Source: SAT2750 sp964476375 (GTDB taxonomy: Bacteria > Planctomycetota > Planctomycetia > Pirellulales > Pirellulaceae). From it: a stretch of 7,809 nt of DNA. A program made the translations under genes and the position numbers. The stretch is taken from NCBI GenBank assembly GCA_964476375.1, contig CAYYZW010000213.1:1-7809 (forward strand), written 5' to 3'. The notes below the pieces were generated by a model. The model saw only the letters and a list, made by a program, of their open reading frames with translations, ran no database searches and was not told where the DNA came from. This document shows, piece after piece, positions 5,469 through 7,809 of the stretch; positions within the stretch are counted from its first letter, which is position 1, and each line of letters begins with the position of its first letter.

Positions 5469-7033
5469 TGCGAAAAGATGGCATCTCATATCTTCGAATG
5501 AAAACCATTCCACTCTGTGGTCATCTTCTCTCAGCGGCCCTGCTGCTCACCCTTATCATCCTGCCGGCAGGGTGTGCAGGACCGTCATCCACCCTTTCAG
5601 GTTTCCCAGCGGACATTCCCGACGCTGCCACCCTCGCACCTCACCCGGATCGAATCCAGGCACCGGAGCAGACAGGACCATCGCTCGAGAATTCGCTCCG
5701 ACCTCCGAAACAAATAACTCCCGCTCCGGCAGACCCACGCGATCATACCGAACAGGGCGCCGCAGCCAATGCCCCCGTCATCCGGGGACAACAGCCCGAC
5801 GGTACAGCCCGGGAACCGGCAGTGACTCCCAATGTTGTCCTCGCCCAGGCAGAACAACCATCCACCCCCAACCAGGGTGGTTTCGAACTTCGAGATCGCA
5901 TGAGCGATGATTCGACTGACAAGGTCATTCCCCTCTGGGATCCCCATGCCCCTTTGAATGTCGTTCCCTTTGACATCCATGTCGAGGAAGCCCGTACCGG
6001 CCGACTCTACTTCGGTGGGGGTTACAACTCCGACCTCGGTGTCACCGGGAACGTGATGATCGACGAACGTAATTTTGATTATCGCCGACTGCCTAACAGC
6101 GTTGACGACTTGATCGGGGGCGATGCCTTTCGCGGTGGAGGCCAGGGATTTCGACTCGAACTCGTTCCAGGGCAGGTCTTTCAACGTTACACGATGATGT
6201 TCACGGAACCCTACTGGCGAGGGACCAACATGAGCATGAACGTGAACGCATTTTACCTGAACCGGCGTTACCTCGACTGGGACGAGCAACGCACAGGAGG
6301 CCGCATCTCATGGGGCTACCGGTTAACACATGACCTCTCCGTATCTGCCGCTCTCCGTGCCGAGAACATCGAGGTCCTTCGGCCTCGCATTCGTGGAGTG
6401 GAAGATCTGGAATCTGCACTGGGAGATAACGACCTGTTTAGTGGTCGGCTTATCCTCTCTCACGATACCAGGGATGTTCCCTTCCTTCCGACCGAAGGAC
6501 ATTTCTTTGAGATGAGTTATGAGCAGGTTTTTGGCAGCTATGATTATCCTCGTGGGGAAGTTGATTTCCGCAAGTACTTCTTGATGAAAGAAAGAGCGGA
6601 TGGCTCTGGTCGACATACTCTTTCCTATGGCCTGCGGCTGGGCATCACCGGATCCCAGACCCCGATTTTTGAGAATTACTTTGCGGGTGGATTTTCCACG
6701 ATGCGAGGTTTTGATTTCCGGGGTGCGTCACCAAAAGACCAGGGCGTCGTCGTGGGAGGGGAATTGCGATTCCTGGGTTCGGTGGAGTACATGGTGCCAC
6801 TCACGGCAGATGACATGTTACGTGGCGTTTTCTTTACCGACTTTGGCACTGTCGAGGAGCAACTTTCCATCCACAGCGAAGACTTCCGGGCAGTGGTAGG
6901 CTTTGGCTTACGGGTCTCGGTCCCCATGATGGGCCCTGCACCACTGGCCCTGGACCTGGCATTTCCGCTGGCACGGGAGGACACCGACGACATTCGAAAC
7001 TTCAGCTTCTTCTTTGGTTTCGGACGTCTCTGA
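5465..7033 (+). CDS. BamA-like Omp85 beta-barrel protein with lipoprotein-like signal (C-terminal half of a split Omp85)
   Basis: The 522-residue protein carries the barrel half of BamA, the outer-membrane insertase. It has its own secretion signal: basic start, hydrophobic core about 21-33, then LPAGC with Cys37. This resembles a lipobox, although Pro at -3 is atypical. Residues 38-160 are Pro/Ala/Gln-rich and disordered, with IRGQQPD at 106-112. VPFDIHVEEARTGRLYFGGG (167-186) resembles the last POTRA5 strand running into barrel strand 1. The barrel fills 178-522 and includes FAGGFSTMRGFDFRG (406-420), the L6 (V/M)RGF signature of Omp85 proteins. The C-terminus FSFFFGFGRL resembles BamA ends, with Leu rather than an aromatic as last residue. 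There is only a fragment of a POTRA domain, so function should need the upstream protein. An alternative ATG at 5498 would give a shorter signal peptide but lacks a Shine-Dalgarno. The overlap with the upstream stop is ATGA (5465-5468). Confidence 0.92.
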   Translation: MMRKDGISYLRMKTIPLCGHLLSAALLLTLIILPAGCAGPSSTLSGFPADIPDAATLAPHPDRIQAPEQTGPSLENSLRPPKQITPAPADPRDHTEQGAAANAPVIRGQQPDGTAREPAVTPNVVLAQAEQPSTPNQGGFELRDRMSDDSTDKVIPLWDPHAPLNVVPFDIHVEEARTGRLYFGGGYNSDLGVTGNVMIDERNFDYRRLPNSVDDLIGGDAFRGGGQGFRLELVPGQVFQRYTMMFTEPYWRGTNMSMNVNAFYLNRRYLDWDEQRTGGRISWGYRLTHDLSVSAALRAENIEVLRPRIRGVEDLESALGDNDLFSGRLILSHDTRDVPFLPTEGHFFEMSYEQVFGSYDYPRGEVDFRKYFLMKERADGSGRHTLSYGLRLGITGSQTPIFENYFAGGFSTMRGFDFRGASPKDQGVVVGGELRFLGSVEYMVPLTADDMLRGVFFTDFGTVEEQLSIHSEDFRAVVGFGLRVSVPMMGPAPLALDLAFPLAREDTDDIRNFSFFFGFGRL

Positions 7034-7035
7034 TA

Positions 7036-7062
7036 GGAAAACTCGTTTCCGCCCGGAAGCGG
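7036..7062. terminator. Weak overlapping hairpins between convergent genes
   Basis: The 29-bp gap between the barrel gene and the convergent zinc-ribbon gene contains GGAAA/TTTCC (7036-7040 with 7046-7050, 5-nt loop). An alternative is TTCC/GGAA (7047-7050 with 7055-7058). A palindrome GGCTAGCC (7061-7068) overlaps the stop codon of the minus-strand gene. No T-run follows on either strand. It is the only place a shared terminator could fit, but the evidence is thin. Confidence 0.25.
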
Positions 7063-7545
7063 CTAGCCGTAGTGAAGTAAAAGAGCCAGCGCAGAGAAGA
7101 TCAACGCCAGGCCACCAATCCACAACCAGACATTTCGCCGCCGCCGTTTCGCGGCCCACCCGTCTGCCGGCCTCTGCAGCCATTCCCCGCCCTCCGCGTC
7201 CAGCCCCATCGAAATACCGGGATGCTCCGGGGAATGAGCGGTTGAGCGTCTTACCCCGGCACGAGGTTGCTGTAATCCCGCCGACTGGCCCGTCGAACCA
7301 TCAATGGCCTGGGGGAGAATATCTCCGGTGTCTGATGGCTCCGGTGGCGTGCTGGAAGGGATCGGTCTGGATCGATTCCTGGAAGCCGGGGGGGGAGGAG
7401 GCGGGGAAGGGGATGCCTGCGGACTGCCAGGTACCCTGACGACTTCCTGGCAATGTGGGCAGCGAACCTTGCCCGATGATGTGGCCACACCGACCTGGAA
7501 CAATCCAGCACATTTCGGACAAGGAAATCGTCCGCTGTTCATCAT
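7063..7545 (-). CDS. Zinc-ribbon protein with Pro-rich linker and C-terminal membrane anchor
   Basis: The 160-residue protein begins with a compact zinc ribbon: FPCPKC (7-12) and VRCPHC (27-32), with Cys9, Cys12, Cys29 and Cys32 as probable ligands. This resembles the MJ0042-type zinc fingers that are frequent in planctomycete proteins. Residues 41-135 are low-complexity and rich in Pro, Ser and Arg, including a run of seven Pro. A basic patch RRRR (134-137) precedes one hydrophobic segment (about 139-157) that ends 3 residues before the C-terminus. There is no N-terminal signal, so the expected topology is tail-anchored with the zinc ribbon in the cytoplasm. No enzymatic motif is seen and the function is unknown. 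The start overlaps the stop of the upstream dehydrogenase gene in ATGA; GAGGA lies immediately before that ATG and 3 nt before a second in-frame ATG (7542-7540), so the exact start is uncertain by one codon. Confidence 0.82.
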   Translation of the reverse strand: MMNSGRFPCPKCAGLFQVGVATSSGKVRCPHCQEVVRVPGSPQASPSPPPPPPASRNRSRPIPSSTPPEPSDTGDILPQAIDGSTGQSAGLQQPRAGVRRSTAHSPEHPGISMGLDAEGGEWLQRPADGWAAKRRRRNVWLWIGGLALIFSALALLLHYG

Positions 7546-7809
7546 TCCTCACTCGATTCGACGTTGTCTCCTGCCGGAGAATTTCCCGCCTGGTTTTCCA
7601 GTTCCTTGCCAATACCAAAAATCGCTTCGGCATCAAGAACCTGGTCGTTGGAATCATATAACCGCTCCAGGGCTGCCTTGTGGATCTTCATCTTGGTCCC
7701 TCCAACCCCTATGGCACCGTAACACGTTTTGCCGTGGTTCTCGGTAGCCTTGTCCTGCTCGGCGATTCCGGCGATTCCCAGTGGAGGCACTGCGTTCAGA
7801 TCAATCGCG
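7542..7809 (-). CDS. C-terminus of a methylene-tetrahydromethanopterin dehydrogenase (MtdA/B/C family), partial
   Basis: The frame is open from the right edge of the window to TGA at 7544-7542, about 89 residues; the true start lies outside. A GTG at 7790-7788 could be read as a start, but the upstream codons (AIDLNA) continue the family's conserved sequence, so the gene is simply cut. From memory, the stretch DLNAVPPLGIAGI, then YGAIGVGGTKMKIHKAALERLY, then VLDAEAIFGIGKEL aligns closely with the end of Methylorubrum MtdA (DYNAQPPLGIGGI, FGALGIGGLKLKLHRACIAKLF, VFDAEEIYKLAKEM). These enzymes oxidise methylene-H4MPT to methenyl-H4MPT with NAD(P) in formaldehyde and C1 metabolism; planctomycetes are known to carry such genes. 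Which subgroup (MtdA, MtdB or MtdC), and so which cofactor, cannot be told from the C-terminus. The last 19 or so residues are an acidic tail beyond the family's usual end. Its stop overlaps the start of the zinc-ribbon gene. Confidence 0.82.
   Translation of the reverse strand, partial: AIDLNAVPPLGIAGIAEQDKATENHGKTCYGAIGVGGTKMKIHKAALERLYDSNDQVLDAEAIFGIGKELENQAGNSPAGDNVESSEE

Noticed and set aside
5597..6289. 230-residue minus-strand ORF opposite the barrel gene
   Set aside because: It is antisense to conserved barrel sequence. No start signal or known motif is seen.
7014..7439. Plus-strand ORF opposite the zinc-ribbon gene
   Set aside because: The minus strand encodes a clear CPxC/CPHC ribbon and a membrane anchor with a coupled start; the plus reading is Arg/Pro/Ser-rich and featureless.
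7542..7790. GTG at 7790 as the true start of a small 82-residue protein
   Set aside because: The frame stays open to the window edge, and the upstream codons (AIDLNA) extend the match to the MtdA family, so the gene is truncated by the window.
1..7809. Mobile element, CRISPR array, prophage or defence system
   Set aside because: No transposase, integrase, spaced repeats or recognisable defence genes are seen; the window is mostly core genes with even composition.

Overview
The window reads as bacterial chromosome from a planctomycete, probably of the Pirellulales type. The basis is family resemblance from memory: a bL9 with a basic N-terminal extension, a CPxC/CPHC zinc-ribbon protein with a single membrane anchor, a BamA-like locus with a long Pro-rich linker, and the tail of an MtdA/B/C-type methylene-H4MPT dehydrogenase. 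These C1 genes are known from methylotrophs, archaea and Planctomycetes. No mobile element, CRISPR array, tRNA or rRNA is visible.

Left part (1-3043, + strand): a conserved translation/replication cluster. It holds the acidic C-terminal tail of a gene cut by the window edge (by synteny probably rpsF, bS6), then ssb, rplI (bL9) and dnaB. The rpsR gene that sits between ssb and rplI in many bacteria is absent. The ssb and rplI leaders carry inverted repeats, and the ssb leader also has a perfect 11-bp tandem duplication.

Middle (3044-3953): a convergent gene for an unrecognised four-helix membrane protein on the - strand, then 298 bp of non-coding DNA. On the membrane gene's side of that gap is a weak promoter candidate and a leader in which a CCCTCG stretch can pair with the Shine-Dalgarno region.

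Right-centre (3954-7033, + strand): the most notable part. A BamA/Omp85 outer-membrane assembly protein is encoded as two overlapping genes. The first has a signal peptide, four complete POTRA domains and most of a fifth. The second has its own signal peptide with a lipobox-like cysteine, a Pro-rich stretch, what looks like the last strand of POTRA5, and the whole beta-barrel with the L6 MRGF motif. They overlap by ATGA directly after a run of six G. A one-base shift at that run would fuse them.

Right end (7063-7809, - strand, convergent with the barrel gene): the C-terminus of the methylene-H4MPT dehydrogenase gene overlaps by 4 bp the start of the zinc-ribbon/tail-anchor gene, so the two are probably co-translated.
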